From Cephalotrichum gorgonifer (lineage: Eukaryota; Ascomycota; Sordariomycetes; Microascales; Microascaceae): a stretch of 64,000 nt of DNA. The notes beneath the pieces are model-generated. The model was not told the DNA's origin and searched no databases. It saw only the letters and a program-made list of their open reading frames with translations. Below, piece after piece: positions 1 to 11,144 of this stretch; position 1 is the stretch's first letter, and the number at the start of each line of letters is the position of its first letter. The translations under genes were made by a program, and so were the position numbers. The DNA lies in contig ONZQ02000004.1 in the NCBI GenBank assembly GCA_900312665.1, positions 2,138,693 through 2,202,692 of the forward strand, read 5' to 3'.

Positions 1-344
1 CATCCCTTTATCTGAAAGTAGTAAGATTCGGTGATCCAGTCCTTCCTCTCCTTTCCTCCAGTGTGACTTCCACTTCCTGGTTCTACCCTCTTTCCCCAGT
101 AATGAACCTTGCCCCAGTAACGAACGCACCTTCCTTTGTACCTTCCTTCACAACAATATAACCTCCCATGCCTTCTGTTTATTCTCATCTGTGTTCCGGA
201 ATATCCTTCCACCTGAACCTTCTCCACATACACTTCCCGCAGGTTCAACTTCTTTTTCTCATATCACCATCCCGAACCAAACTTCACTTCGCTTCATTGC
301 CGGAAAGCAAAACACATTACTTCACTTCCTGTGACCTAAAAACA
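1..344. promoter_or_regulatory. 5' flank of the methyltransferase gene
   Basis: This stretch is strongly pyrimidine-rich, with CTTCC/CCTTCC runs, as is common just upstream of fungal transcription starts. An ATG at 168 is in frame with the methyltransferase ATG at 345, but the 59 residues between them look like translated leader and add no domain. I see no other gene here. Confidence 0.4.
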
Positions 345-1199
345 ATGACCTCTTCCGAGGGCAACACCTGGAGCAAGGGCCTCCTGCACCCCCTATCCTA
401 CTACAAGTGCTACGACGAGGGCGTCCTCTCCTTCTATGACGTCTGGGTCATCGGTGTCAGCTTCACCTGGGCCTGGAACATCCCGGCCAGCACCATCACC
501 CTCCCCTTCCACCGCGCCCACCTCTCGAAGAACCACCTCGACATCGGCGTCGGGACGGGCTACTTCCCCGCCACCGTCCTCTCTGAGCGCGCCGCCGCCG
601 CCGGCCACATCGACGCTCAGGGTGATCGTCTGGACCAGAAGGTCACCCTCTGGGACCTCAGTACCAAGGCCCTCGCCGAGGCCAAGTCCCGCATCGAGCT
701 CGCCGAGCCCCACGCCACCGTGGAGGTCATCGAGGCCGACGCCACGTCCCTCCCCGCCGACTTCGACACCTCCCGAAAGTTCGACTCCATCTCGGCCGCG
801 ATGCTCCTGCACTGCATCCCCATGCCCACCGAGCAGAAGGCCAAGGGCGTCATATCCACCGCCCGCCGCCTCCTCTCGCCCCGGGGCGTCTTCTACGGCT
901 GCACCGTCCTCGGCTCCGCCGCCCGCAAGACCACGGCCCCGAGCCCCACCATCGACTGGCTCCCCGGCAGCGAGGTCCCCTTCGGCGTGGTCGGCGAGAA
1001 GAAGAGTGCTAACAAGCGCCACAACCCCTTCGGCTGGGCCCTGATGTGTATCTATAACCGCACGGGCGTGTTCTCGAACTGGAAGGACGAGCCGGACGTG
1101 ATTGTCAAGGAGCTCGAGGATGGGTTCGATCAGGTCGACTCGTGGATCATCGGTAGGGTCTTGTTTTTCAAGGCCAGTGCCCCGCGTCTTGTTGTGTAA
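345..1199 (+). CDS. class I SAM-dependent methyltransferase
   Basis: Single-exon gene of 284 residues. The N-terminal part (HPLSYYKCYDEGVLSFYDV) is followed by the SAM-binding motif I, LDIGVGTGYFP, at about residues 66-76. Next come a strand-2 acidic region (VTLWDLSTKALAEAKSRI) and a motif II/III region around the DSISAAMLLHCIP stretch, as expected for a Rossmann-fold class I methyltransferase. The substrate cannot be inferred. The ATG at 345 (context AAACAATGACC) is preferred to the in-frame ATG at 168, whose extra residues look non-conserved. The gene is intronless and very rich in C at third codon positions, which also produces long open shadow frames on both strands. It converges on the next gene, which is on the minus strand. 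Fold assignment is secure and function is open. Confidence 0.85.
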   Translation: MTSSEGNTWSKGLLHPLSYYKCYDEGVLSFYDVWVIGVSFTWAWNIPASTITLPFHRAHLSKNHLDIGVGTGYFPATVLSERAAAAGHIDAQGDRLDQKVTLWDLSTKALAEAKSRIELAEPHATVEVIEADATSLPADFDTSRKFDSISAAMLLHCIPMPTEQKAKGVISTARRLLSPRGVFYGCTVLGSAARKTTAPSPTIDWLPGSEVPFGVVGEKKSANKRHNPFGWALMCIYNRTGVFSNWKDEPDVIVKELEDGFDQVDSWIIGRVLFFKASAPRLVV

Positions 1200-1846
1200 G
1201 GGTCCGGTAAGAGCTGTCGAGATTCAGTCCGCTTGAAGGGGCATTTGCGTCTTCCTAACGTGGTTTTCGATTTCCCTTGATGTTATCTTGAGACCATTTC
1301 GGAGGTAGTTTTGCTTTTATGGCCATGAGCACAGGAGTTACAGGCGTAGGGGAGTAGGGGACTCGGTTTGCGATGAGGAGCACTTAGTTAGGGAACAAAA
1401 GGAATAAAAAGGAGTTCACTCACTCATTGCCACTAGTAAATGCAGTAAATGCATTTGTGAATGTTAGGAAACAATATTTGATCACGAGCATGAAAGGAAA
1501 GAAGTGTCGTCTTTGTTCTACTCTGAACATATTGGCAAATTGTTGGTTAGCAAAAGCATTATGAGTGGATGGATGCCTTCACTTCACCAACACACAATCA
1601 CAATCACTGCTCTAAGGACTCTTGATCAACACTGACTTCTTCATAGCCATGACGAACTAGAAAGGAAAAAAAAGATTATTCCTCCACAGACTGATATTTC
1701 TCCTTCTTTCTCTCCTTCTTGATACTCCTCTCCGAAAGCAGTAGACTCACTCAACCAGAACCAAGCTCGCAAAGAGAAAAAGGGGAGGAGGAAACTAAGG
1801 GATGAAGATTCGGATACGAAAGAGTCCAGATGCCCGCCCGGTTAGC
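1200..1846. other. intergenic region between convergent genes
   Basis: This 647 bp region separates the ends of two convergent genes. It is AT-richer than its flanks between about 1390 and 1720 and contains no recognisable coding, RNA or repeat feature. Confidence 0.5.
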
Positions 1847-3655
1847 TCAAATCCACCTTCCCTCAACGCCAGACACCCTCCTAGTCGGCGACACCATAGC
1901 CGTGCTCCGCCTCCGCCTTCGCCCCCGCCCTTCGTCCTCCCCGCTCCTGTCCTCCGCGAACGGATCCCGGAACGAGACTGCCTCCAGCCTGCTGATATCC
2001 TTCCACTCATGGTCCTCCCTCGTGTTGGGTCCCGCATCGAGGCTCAGCGGCCTCCCCGGCGCGAGGCTGGGCGGCGGAGCACCGTGCTCCACGTCATCGG
2101 AGGAGGGATACACGCTCGAGGAGGCGGATATCGAGACCGACATTGCCCCCTTTCTTCCGTCGTCGCCGTTGTTATCGCCCGCAGCGCCAACGCCCGCGTC
2201 TACGCCGCCCGTGCGGACCCCCGGGATCGAGACGACGTGGGACGCGGGCGTGGGCGTCTGGTCCGTGTGCGCCGAGACGCTCGTCCAGCTCTTAGCCTCC
2301 GTCCTGTCTGAGCTGGAGGATCCGCTGCTGTCGCCGCTGCCGGAGGATCCACCGCCGTAGTACTTGAGCACGGTCGAGTGGTCGAAGCCGTCGTTGCGGC
2401 TGTCACGCTTGTGCTCGTGCCTGACATCCCGCTCGCGGCCGCGCCCGCGCGGACCATCTCCCTCACGCTCGCTCACGGCGTCCCTCTCAACTGGGGACTC
2501 CTCGTCGTACTTCGACGGCCTACCGGGCTGGAACGCCGGGTGGATGTTCCGCTGGGGCGCCTGATTGTCGACGCCCACCTCGGAGCTGGCGTACCACTCC
2601 GCAATGTCCCCCTCACAAGCGGCCCCTTCGTAGGCGGGGTCCTCCTCGCTGTGGCCCGAATGGTTGGCCGTTGACAAGCAGGGGGTCCCCGGGTCCCCGG
2701 ACTTTTCCCCAGTATCGGTATCGTGAGATTGACGGAATGTTAGACCAAGAGAAGAGTAGGCTGATATGCGGGGCGTGGTGTAGCCCGCTCCCCTCGATCC
2801 ATCACGGCTGTCACTCCCATGCTCCTCACTTTTGCGATTCCCGCGGTCGGCATGCAGGCTCACAGAGCCGGCCCTGTGACGTACCCTGGCAGACTGCCTC
2901 CGCCTCATCCGCCTCTCCTCCCTCCTCCTCTCGGATATCGCCTTCCTCGCCTTCCGCAACTCCTTCCCCTTACTCATGCCTTCCTCGCGCAGCCGATCTG
3001 AATCGCCCCCGAACCACAATATCCAACTGTCCACGAACCTGAGCAACCTCGGGTCACGCCTCCCTACCCGAGCCAGCATATTCGCTCTCAGACAAGTCAG
3101 CAGGCCACCCCTAGCCCCCACGGCCGCGAGAATGCACGCCTCACATCCGCTCTCGATCCTACACAGCTTCCCATCGGGGCCTTCGACCTGCTTCCCGAAG
3201 AGCGCCTCGAAGTGCTCCTCCTCGAGCCACAGCGCGTTGACGGCGTGTAGCATCCCCAGCACGTCCTTCACCACCGTCACCCTCCTCTCCTCCTCCTCCC
3301 CCCTTGGGCGGAAGCTCTTGAGCCGGTCGCACCGCAGCGTCACTTCCGCCGCGAGCAGGTTGAATAGACCGCGGATGACCCACGGGTGGAGGGCCTTGTG
3401 TGCGGGACAGAGTACCGCGGCGGGGGGCAGCACGGGGGACGCGAGGGACTCGGAGACCTTGACAGCGAACCGCCGGACAAGCCTGGTTGGGCGGAGGACC
3501 CGGTGAGGGAGGCTTGAGGTCTGGATTTCCTGGGTATCGAGCCAGGAGGGCGCGGGCCTGGCGCCAAAGTACTTCCGGGGTAGGGCGAGCAAGCCTGTTA
3601 GCTTGTCGAGGTGGCTGTCTTTGAGGGTGAGCACGTAGTCCGTTCGGGTCGGCAT
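1847..3655 (-). CDS. fungal hypothetical protein with basic helix and disordered acidic tail
   Basis: I do not recognise a named family. The open frame from the ATG at 3655 encodes 602 residues. An extra 36 in-frame codons upstream look non-conserved. Residues 1 to about 245 look folded and include a Cys pair (GCEACILAAVG near residue 175) and a tryptophan-rich segment (VDSWILWFGGD). A very basic helix follows (KELRKARKAISERRREERRMRRR). The remaining half is low-complexity Ser/Gly/Asp/Arg sequence ending in a run of arginines, so it is probably disordered. The helix may act in nuclear targeting or nucleic-acid binding, which is inference. A missed intron in the 3' half is possible. It converges with the methyltransferase. 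Confidence 0.7.
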   Translation of the reverse strand: MPTRTDYVLTLKDSHLDKLTGLLALPRKYFGARPAPSWLDTQEIQTSSLPHRVLRPTRLVRRFAVKVSESLASPVLPPAAVLCPAHKALHPWVIRGLFNLLAAEVTLRCDRLKSFRPRGEEEERRVTVVKDVLGMLHAVNALWLEEEHFEALFGKQVEGPDGKLCRIESGCEACILAAVGARGGLLTCLRANMLARVGRRDPRLLRFVDSWILWFGGDSDRLREEGMSKGKELRKARKAISERRREERRMRRRQSARVRHRAGSVSLHADRGNRKSEEHGSDSRDGSRGAGYTTPRISAYSSLGLTFRQSHDTDTGEKSGDPGTPCLSTANHSGHSEEDPAYEGAACEGDIAEWYASSEVGVDNQAPQRNIHPAFQPGRPSKYDEESPVERDAVSEREGDGPRGRGRERDVRHEHKRDSRNDGFDHSTVLKYYGGGSSGSGDSSGSSSSDRTEAKSWTSVSAHTDQTPTPASHVVSIPGVRTGGVDAGVGAAGDNNGDDGRKGAMSVSISASSSVYPSSDDVEHGAPPPSLAPGRPLSLDAGPNTREDHEWKDISRLEAVSFRDPFAEDRSGEDEGRGRRRRRSTAMVSPTRRVSGVEGRWI

Positions 3656-5062
3656 TTTGGTTGGAGATGTTGACAAGAGGATAACTTTAGGTAGGCTGCG
3701 CTTCTTGAGCTGGAGCTGGGCGATGATTTGGTTTCCCGAGCTGTGAGTACTCTTCCTCAGCAAGGCATCCCGGGATGGGCTTGCCTATAGTTATACAACA
3801 AGCACCAAGAAAATTGAGAATCCCCTCGAGGGTTCTAAAGATGTTATCCGGGCGGCCTGTGATTCTGAGATAGAGCTCCGGCCGGGAAGAGCAGCTGCAG
3901 CCTGGCATAAATACTGCCTATCGCCCTTTATCCATTATATCCAGCCTCGTTGGAAGATGCTTGTTCAGTATCAGTAAAGGGGCACAGGAGTCCGCCTTTG
4001 TCCCCGGCGCCAGGGAATCTCCCTAGCAGAGAAGCCCTTGTGCGGATTGTGGAACGAACTCGCATCATCCTTATCTTTGCTGAACCGAGTTGGCAAAGGG
4101 CTCTGCACTGTCGAAGACCGCGATAGTCTCAAAAGGCTTTGAATCATCTCGCGTGTGGACCTAGCTTCGAAAGCAGCTGTACTATCGAGGAAAGGGCCAA
4201 TGCTCGTAGGACGGAATGACATCCTAGTAGCATCCCAAAGTTAATGAACGCTCCAGAATAAAAAAACACGACTGTGTCTTCGAAGGCTTTGGGCGTCCTA
4301 GCGATGCCACCACGTTGGCAGATCAAAGTCGAAGTTAGTTATAATCCGTCAAAGGGAAACGGCCGTGGCCTAGCAGTGATACCGCAACAGCAACTTTTTA
4401 TCCCGCAATAGTCCAACCCTGCCAGAGTCCTCACAAGGCTTCAACTGCAGGAGTCAATCGGGATTTTGCATTCGATCGCGTCCCATCGAGTCCGAGCGGC
4501 TCCAGGGCCTAGAAAGGAAAGGTATCCATGTTTAGAAGAACAGGAAAAAATAAACACCGAATTTGCTCCGCCAAGTCACCTATCCGATACCGACTCCTTC
4601 CCTATCCCATCCCAATATACAATGAGTTTGTTCCAAGGAAGGCTGTTCCTTCGTTCGTTCTTGGGTTTCGCTCATATGCTGCTCGCTCTCAGTGCAAAAT
4701 GACCTCCCGCCCGCCCTCCTCCCCTCTTCTTTACCCTTGAACCCTCCCACATCCCGCATTGTCATCTGCTTCCAAACACCGTAACGGCCAGGGGGTGAGT
4801 TCACGGAGAGACCCTGCATCGCTTTTCCCTAAGCTATGACAAGTAGGCGAATAAAACGAGTTGGAAGACCGTGATAAAATGGAGCGTAAAAAACCAAGAA
4901 TAATGATGAGACCTGTGACCGCACCCATAAATCCGACGCCGAACCCCCTTTACAAGGATGAAATCATAGGCGTCCGAGCCCCGACAGCCCTACATACATG
5001 AACGCATAAAAATCTCGGGGGTGTATCTCTCTCCCGAGGCCATCTCGTACGGTCGACAAGGA
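3656..5062. other. intergenic region
   Basis: This 1.4 kb region holds the 5' flank of the hypothetical gene and the 3' flank of the LAMMER kinase gene, both on the minus strand. The only open frames are under 90 codons and look like noise. I see no RNA gene or repeat. Confidence 0.5.
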
Positions 5063-7654
5063 TCACGACCGAATCGGAGGCAGGCGCCTGTTGCCCATGG
5101 ACGCCGCTTCTATGCGCATCCTCTCCGCCCTAATCTTCCCGGCTTCGGTACCGTCGTCAGGTTGGGCGGGCTCCTTGAACCAGGGATGCTGCAGCGCCTC
5201 CTTGGCCGTAATCCTGCGGGCTGGGTCGTATACGAAGATTTTCTTGAGTAGATCTAAGAAGTCTCGCATGAACGGGTTCGTTGTCGGAATAATGTCCTAG
5301 AGAAAATATTAGCTCTATGGGGGCAACGAAGCATTGGGGAGGGGCCGTCATAGCCGTAGATAAGATACGCACATCGAGGTGTTTCATGGCCTTCACAAAT
5401 CGCTTCGAGGCGCGGTTGGTATCCGGTGTCGGGTAGTCAAGCTTGAGCCTCTTGAAGTATCTGTCGTGGTCGAAAACGTCAGAAAAAATTGTACCCGAGT
5501 ATGGAGCGGAGGGGAGAGAAACTTACTTCGATGCGGGATTGCCAGCATTTCTCGTCGCCATCTTGTTGACGGCTTGAACGAGGTGGGTATCGACACGGGA
5601 GCCGACAACTGCCTCCATCATGGCCAGGTGCTCGAGATTATCGTGGGTCTGGAAGAGGGCATCGCCGGTGAAGAACTCGACTAGGATGCAGCCTATACTC
5701 CAGATATCGCAGGGATACGACCATCCGAGGCCGAGGATGATCTCCGGGGCCCTGTAATGGCGGGTGCTGACTACTGAAGAGTGATACTCGTCCTGGAACG
5801 TCGCCGAGCCGAAATCGATCAACCGGATCTCAGTGTCAAGGAGAACTTTCCTTTGGCTCGCCTGGCGGTTGGTATGCGTAGACGATGCCGGGATCCTCCT
5901 GTTGTAGGTGAAGGTCTGATACGTGCTATCACACAGCAGAATATTCTCGGGTTTGAGATCCGTATGGATGAGATTCAAATCGTGGAGGACTAGAGTAACA
6001 GGGGTTAGCGGATCCGGCACTGAGGCAAACGAGACCGGCGGGGTGCAACTCACAGGCAACGCTGGTCAGAAGCTGCCGGGCAAAGCTCTGGATCTGGCTG
6101 TTCGGGAACGGGACGAAGCCGTTGCCCTTTAAGAAGTCGAAGACGCTCTGTCCTAGCAGATCCATCACGATGCAGATATGGCCCCGGAAGTCGAAGCAGT
6201 CTCTGAGGTGGATGCACCGATTCCGATTCTCCTCGTCATTGGCCTTTAGGGTTGCGAGCACTCGAAGCTCAATCCGCGAAGCATCGCGGTACTTTTGCAC
6301 GGAGCGGATGATCTTGATGGCAACCGGCCGGTTTCGTCGACGGTCTAGGGCTTGGACGACCTTACCAAAGGTCCCCTGGCCGAGAAGTTTCATCATTTGG
6401 TCTAGGAGAAAAGAGCGTGAGTATACGGGCAAGGGAAGTGGAGGCGATGGGAAGTGAACCATACATCGTTCAGTAAGGTTAGTATCCGGTACTACAATAT
6501 AGTGGCCGTCGTCGTCGTCGACTTTGATGCTCTTGTCATGATCACGCTGTGAACCGCTGTCAGTATACTTGATTATGGCCACAACCACCATGGTGATGAC
6601 ACCCCGCCCAGCCCACCTGTTGTAGAATCGGCAAGGGAGGAAAGGAGATGGGACCTACATCGTGAGCAACGCGTACGGGAACGTCGCCAGCCTTCTTCGG
6701 CGGATGGGGAGGCGGCTTGTAGCTGATGTACGCGTCACCAAGCAGGTCAACCTCCCTTCGCTTGGCTTCGTTGGCAACTTGTTGGCGGGTTCGCTTCCGC
6801 TTATTGCCGAGTTGGACATCGTAGTCGTAGGCCGAGTTGGACGAGAGGGAGGTCGCGGCCGCCGTTTGAACTGTGGTGCGGTCGGTCGAGATGGAGCCCG
6901 AGGCGCTACCGTTCATATGCGGAGTCGAGGGGTGTGAGGTGCCGTACTTTTGGCTGTAGTGGTGGCCACGATCAATATTTACGGCCTCTTCGTCTCGCTT
7001 TCGCTTCTTGGCTGCGGGGCGGGCGGCCGCGGCGGGGGGGCCGCTGCCGTTGCCGTTGCCATTCACGTAGGCATTGGCGGCGCCGTTGACGATGTGATGT
7101 GACGGCTGGTTCGGGTCGGCGGTACCAGCCTCGGGTTCGGGGGTGTCGTCAATGACGATGATTTCCTTTGGTAATCCATTCTTGTAAAAAGAATTCCAGT
7201 CGGGCTCTCTCGACCGTTGTCGCATCGGCCTCTGGTTCTGGGAAGAAGTGTTGGAGGTGGCCATCGCGGGGGCAGCAACGCCCGCGGCGGCGGCGGTGTT
7301 GCCGAGAGCGTACGATGGACGCGAAGAGGCCGACGTCGACGAAGGCGTCAGGCCGTTTGTGCTCGGAGGGGGTAGGGTGTGGCTATCGCCATTCAAAGTA
7401 GATGGAGAATATTGTGTGGACGGCGTCGGGAATGGCGGAGGGAGCCTCGCAGTCGACGAGGATGGAGAGAGCAGGATCGGGTTTGTCGTTGTGTGTGTGT
7501 GGGAGTGAGAGTGGGAGTGTGCGTGTGTGTGCGTGTGCGGTGGTGGAAGGCCGTTGGAAAGGTATGATGTGGTGGTTGTTCCTGCCGGTTGATACGGGTA
7601 GTGATGACGACGATAGTGAGGAAGAGTGGCCGTGGCCGTGGTGGGAGTCGACAT
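5063..7654 (-). CDS. lkh1: LAMMER (CLK-type) dual-specificity protein kinase
   Basis: Six exons on the minus strand: 7654-6659, 6546-6465, 6401-6054, 5989-5527, 5460-5373 and 5296-5063, giving 736 residues. Intron 1 has a TACTGAC branch site. Residues 1 to about 350 are low complexity, with a Thr/His tract (HTHTHAHSHSHSHTH) at 40-54. The kinase domain follows, with the glycine loop LGQGTFGK near 365-372, lysine in VAIKIIRS, HTDLKPEN near 484-491, DFGSATF near 534-540 and the family signature EHLAMMEAV near 595-603. LAMMER kinases phosphorylate SR-type splicing factors and regulators of stress, flocculation or conidiation, and act in nucleus and cytoplasm. S. pombe Lkh1 and yeast Kns1 are the reference members. 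About 167 further codons upstream are open but contain no ATG, so 7654 is the start. Confidence 0.95.
7490..7541. repeat. GT/GA-rich microsatellite inside the LAMMER kinase gene
   Basis: A degenerate (GT)n/(GA)n tract on the plus strand. Read on the coding strand it gives alternating CAC and ACN/AGC/GCN codons, so it encodes the His/Thr/Ser tract in the disordered N-terminus. Its length is likely polymorphic between strains. Confidence 0.8.
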
Positions 7655-8674
7655 TTTGTCGAGGCCCTTGTCAAGGCGCGACGATAACGAGGGAACTGGT
7701 GCGATCGTCGTCGCCTCTGTCGATGGGGGTGGGACGGTCAAAGAGACGAAGGGGACGGCAACAGGAGTGATCCGGTCGGGAGAGATCAGAGGGTGATGGT
7801 GGGCCTGGTAACTCCGCTCACCCACAGCGGCAATTGGGGTTTGGCCCCCCTGTAAACAGCGTAAATAGCGCTCCTCAGGGCGCTTGGGGTTCTGTGTTGA
7901 TGGGTCCAAAACACCGCTTTTGCCACCACAAGCGAGGAAAACCACAGCGTTACTGACAGGCTCGGCGGAGTTTTCTCCCCCCCTCGTTTCTTCCTCTTTT
8001 TGCCGGGCGTAAACTTGGAGTATAGTTTGCAAATCCCCGTTTATATTTTGCAAGGGTGAGGAGTCAAACGGGACGTTCGTGTTGTTTTGCTTCGTGCCCG
8101 AGGTCTTGGAGAGGCAGAACAAAGAAGTCGAAGTCGGGGGATCTAGAATGGCCACAAAACAGCAGCCCCGAGTTGCCCAGTGGTCACGGTTCGAACGCGG
8201 AGGCGACGTATTACATTGTGGGGAGAATTACTTCATTTGGGGGACAGCAGGTTTCCTGTGAGGGGGACAGGCACACAGGGCGCATGGATATTACACGGCG
8301 GAATACGGTACAGCCCGAAGTGTCCCCACTGTGATGGGACATGGGCCATTTCCGAGTACATACGAGTATGTTGGTGGTAACATCTTCCATGTCTCGTTAC
8401 TGGTGGACCTGACAATGTAGCCCGGGTTGCCTGACTGGGGCGGAAAGACCGTGGGATGGCCAGTTATTACTTCCGTAATCAAGAGTCTATAACAGCTGAC
8501 ACTAATAATAACCCTGCGGCGCTGTTGCTCGGTCACCAAACCACGACGTACCTTGCGCAGTTCGATGTGATGTGCAAGAGTATACTCTGTACTCGTCAGC
8601 GAACAGTACGAGTAGGTACTTCGTACTCCGCACTCGCGCTTTAGCGGGTCTTCCATAAAGCCTATGATCGGGGC

Positions 8675-8704
8675 ATGGATGGATGGATGGGATGGGGATG
8701 GGGC
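8675..8704. repeat. GGAT-rich short tandem repeat
   Basis: The plus strand reads as imperfect ATGG/GGAT repeats in the gap upstream of the LAMMER kinase. It is a plain microsatellite with no visible role. Confidence 0.7.
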
Positions 8705-9789
8705 CAGGATGGATGTTCCATCCACGAGTACAAAGTAACCTGCTGCTTGCGGCCGCGCATGGTTGTCACAGCGTCCAGAACCTGGGTCAAATCCCTCAGA
8801 CTCTTTCAATTTTCACTGGCGACGCTCGGATCAGGTTGAATGTCAACATGGACGGAACAACAAATATACTTGATCTGCGACGTATCCCGTGCTTTAGACG
8901 CGGAGGGGAGATTGTGTCCTTCTAACCCAAGTTGGTCCCCTCCAATTTTCAATATTATGATTCTATCCCCGCCGTTATTACAAAGCACACCCTAGACAGT
9001 CACAGCCGGGCTTGTAACGCGACTTTATCGGGGTGTTTCTTCCAGCGGTGCGCCTAGCGAGTGGCGATGTTGCTGGCCGGAGCGCAGGATGTCCAGCCCC
9101 GAGGCCTAGTTTTCCCTCCATGTTTGGGCTGACGGTAACATACAAGTACTCAAGTACTCTGTCTAGGCTGATAAGGTACGATAGGAGAGTATCAAGTATT
9201 CAAGACCAACGGATCAGAACAAACCCTGATGCGACTATTGAGAAATAGTGCCCCCTCCCTAAAACGCCTATTCGTACGACCGTAAGTACAGTATATCCAT
9301 CAAGTGGGTACGAGTAGAGGCGCACATTAAAAAGACCTCACATTCACGCGGGGATTGCATGGCCTAGCTTACTTACAAGTACTTGTACAGAAGCACTTGC
9401 AAAAAAGGGAGTTCAAATATTATAACTACGAGTATGAGATTGAGAAGCTGCCGGGGCAGACCAACCAGTTTGACGGCGTTGCAGGAGTACCAGTACCACT
9501 CAAGGGACCACCCACTCAGCTCGGCGTCTGTGACCTCGTGCATCACCCCCGCCGCTCCCCTCCTTCCGGTCCATATCCTCGATGTCCGAGGGGCGTTCCT
9601 TCCCCTTGAATTCAGATCGCGGTTCGAATTGCACGCAAACAAACCGAGGATATAGTACAAGTGCCTACCTCGCATGACTAGGTCTTTCCCTATTCTTCGC
9701 CTCCATGTTCACCATCCAGGTTATAGAGGCAGCAATAAATTGTGCAAAAATGGGTTCGAGTGGCCTACGTGAGTACCTGTACTGGTCCT

Positions 9790-9825
9790 GGTACTCGTAC
9801 TGGTACTCGTACTGGTACTCGTACC
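9790..9825. repeat. 12-bp tandem repeat, GGTACTCGTACT x3
   Basis: Three consecutive copies of GGTACTCGTACT (the third ends in C), preceded by a partial TGGTCCT copy. Each unit contains the octamer TACTCGTA that is dispersed through the other intergenic regions, so this is a local expansion of that motif. Confidence 0.85.
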
Positions 9826-11144
9826 TTATTTCGCGTAAAAAAAAAACGCTCCTCGTGCACCTACATTGTAAGCTCTCTCGCCGGAGAGACTGGCTTTTCT
9901 CTCTTCCTTTACTTTCTTCCGACAACTCACCACGAGGACGTCTGGCAAAAGTGCGCCCCGTTGAGAAGGCAGATTTGAAACTCAACAACCACGAGGCGGA
10001 CGGCGCGCTTGTGAAACGAAATCGGGGCTAGTAGTGAACATGTCTGACTGGCGCCAACGCCAGTGCCAAAACGCTCGCTAGTTGGTCGGTATGCGGCCCG
10101 CGCGCAAGGGCGACCTGCACATGCGCTGTACGAGTAATGAATGATGCTCACATGCATCGGGCTCCGCCGTATTACTCCGTACTGCTCACTGAGATGGGGA
10201 TGCCTTGCGTCTGACGCGGGTCTTCGGGTGGAAGACGCCTACGCTGGTAATCCTCGGGCCGAGTCGTGGCCTTCCTCCGAAGGCAAAGGCTGCGAACAAA
10301 CCGTAAGGGTAGGATGGCGGGTTGATGCTGTTTATACGGCGTTTGTACACGTGGTTTCTCGTCTCAGGCGTTGAGCATATATGGATACGTACTGGAAGTA
10401 TTAGACGGTTAGCCTTGGGCCAGGAATTGGTACGTCTTAGGGGCAGCCTCGGAGGGCGCAGATGCGTTTCCATCTGAAGAGCAAACTCGTTTCAGCTCGG
10501 GTGTTTTGTCCAGTAGCAAGAGGTCTCCGGGTCCAGGTCCCCAGCTACAAGTATTCCCTTGATCCCAGTGCTCTGTTGGAAGAAAGGATGGATGGATTGT
10601 GATCCCGCGCCTTCAAACATTTATGTGACTTGCCCAGTTCCAAGTTCCAGTTCCATCTACCTGCTCCTGTGCAGCGCCAAAAGGCGCGGATGATGATATA
10701 ATACAAGTCATTTTGTCAGACGTGGCTCGGTGATGGTCCATGAACCCACAGGCCCCTCAGGAGCTCCTCCTTGATTGGAGGGGCATGATTTGTGGGGTGA
10801 TGGGTGGTGACGGCTGGTGACAGTGGAGTACCACCTGGGGGGAGGCGGCAGAACCGCGGAAATTCTACCTCCAGGGTGGAGTGCAGGGTCCTCCTTGGTC
10901 AGAAGAGGACAGCTACTCGTATTGTCCATACCAGGGGAAACGGCACAAGACCTTCAAGGGAATCCGAACCATAGGGGAAGTCGAAGCCCACGAACGAATG
11001 CGTCGACACCGGACGTGAACATTTTTCTTTCCTTTTCTTCTTTTTCCCCTGCCCTCCCTTCCGATCGCTATAACCTCTCTCTTGTCTTGTTTCCTTCCTT
11101 TCCCCAATTGCACGTGCAATCTTGTCTCGCCCCCGACTTACAAC

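Larger units (their letters stand above)
7655..11144. promoter_or_regulatory. 3.5 kb divergent intergenic region
   Basis: This long gap lies between the divergent LAMMER kinase and lectin genes. I find no convincing gene. It contains a GGAT-rich tract (8675-8704), a 12-bp tandem repeat (9790-9825) and at least nine exact copies of TACTCGTA/TACGAGTA (8361, 8607, 9309, 9427, 9792, 9804, 9816, 10129, 10914). A pyrimidine-rich stretch at about 11020-11100 just before the lectin ATG probably marks its core promoter or leader. Confidence 0.5.

Noticed and set aside
168..344. Upstream in-frame ATG of the methyltransferase
   Set aside because: The extension is a translated pyrimidine-rich leader with no domain or targeting character, and the ATG at 345 has the better context.
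393..1044. Long overlapping frames on both strands in the methyltransferase gene
   Set aside because: Extreme GC at third positions opens alternative frames; their translations are Pro/Ser/Ala or Gly/Val/Asp strings without family features.
8165..8215. tRNA-like stretch with AGTGG and GGTTCGAAC
   Set aside because: The A-like and B-like boxes are only about a dozen bases apart and no acceptor or anticodon stem can form.
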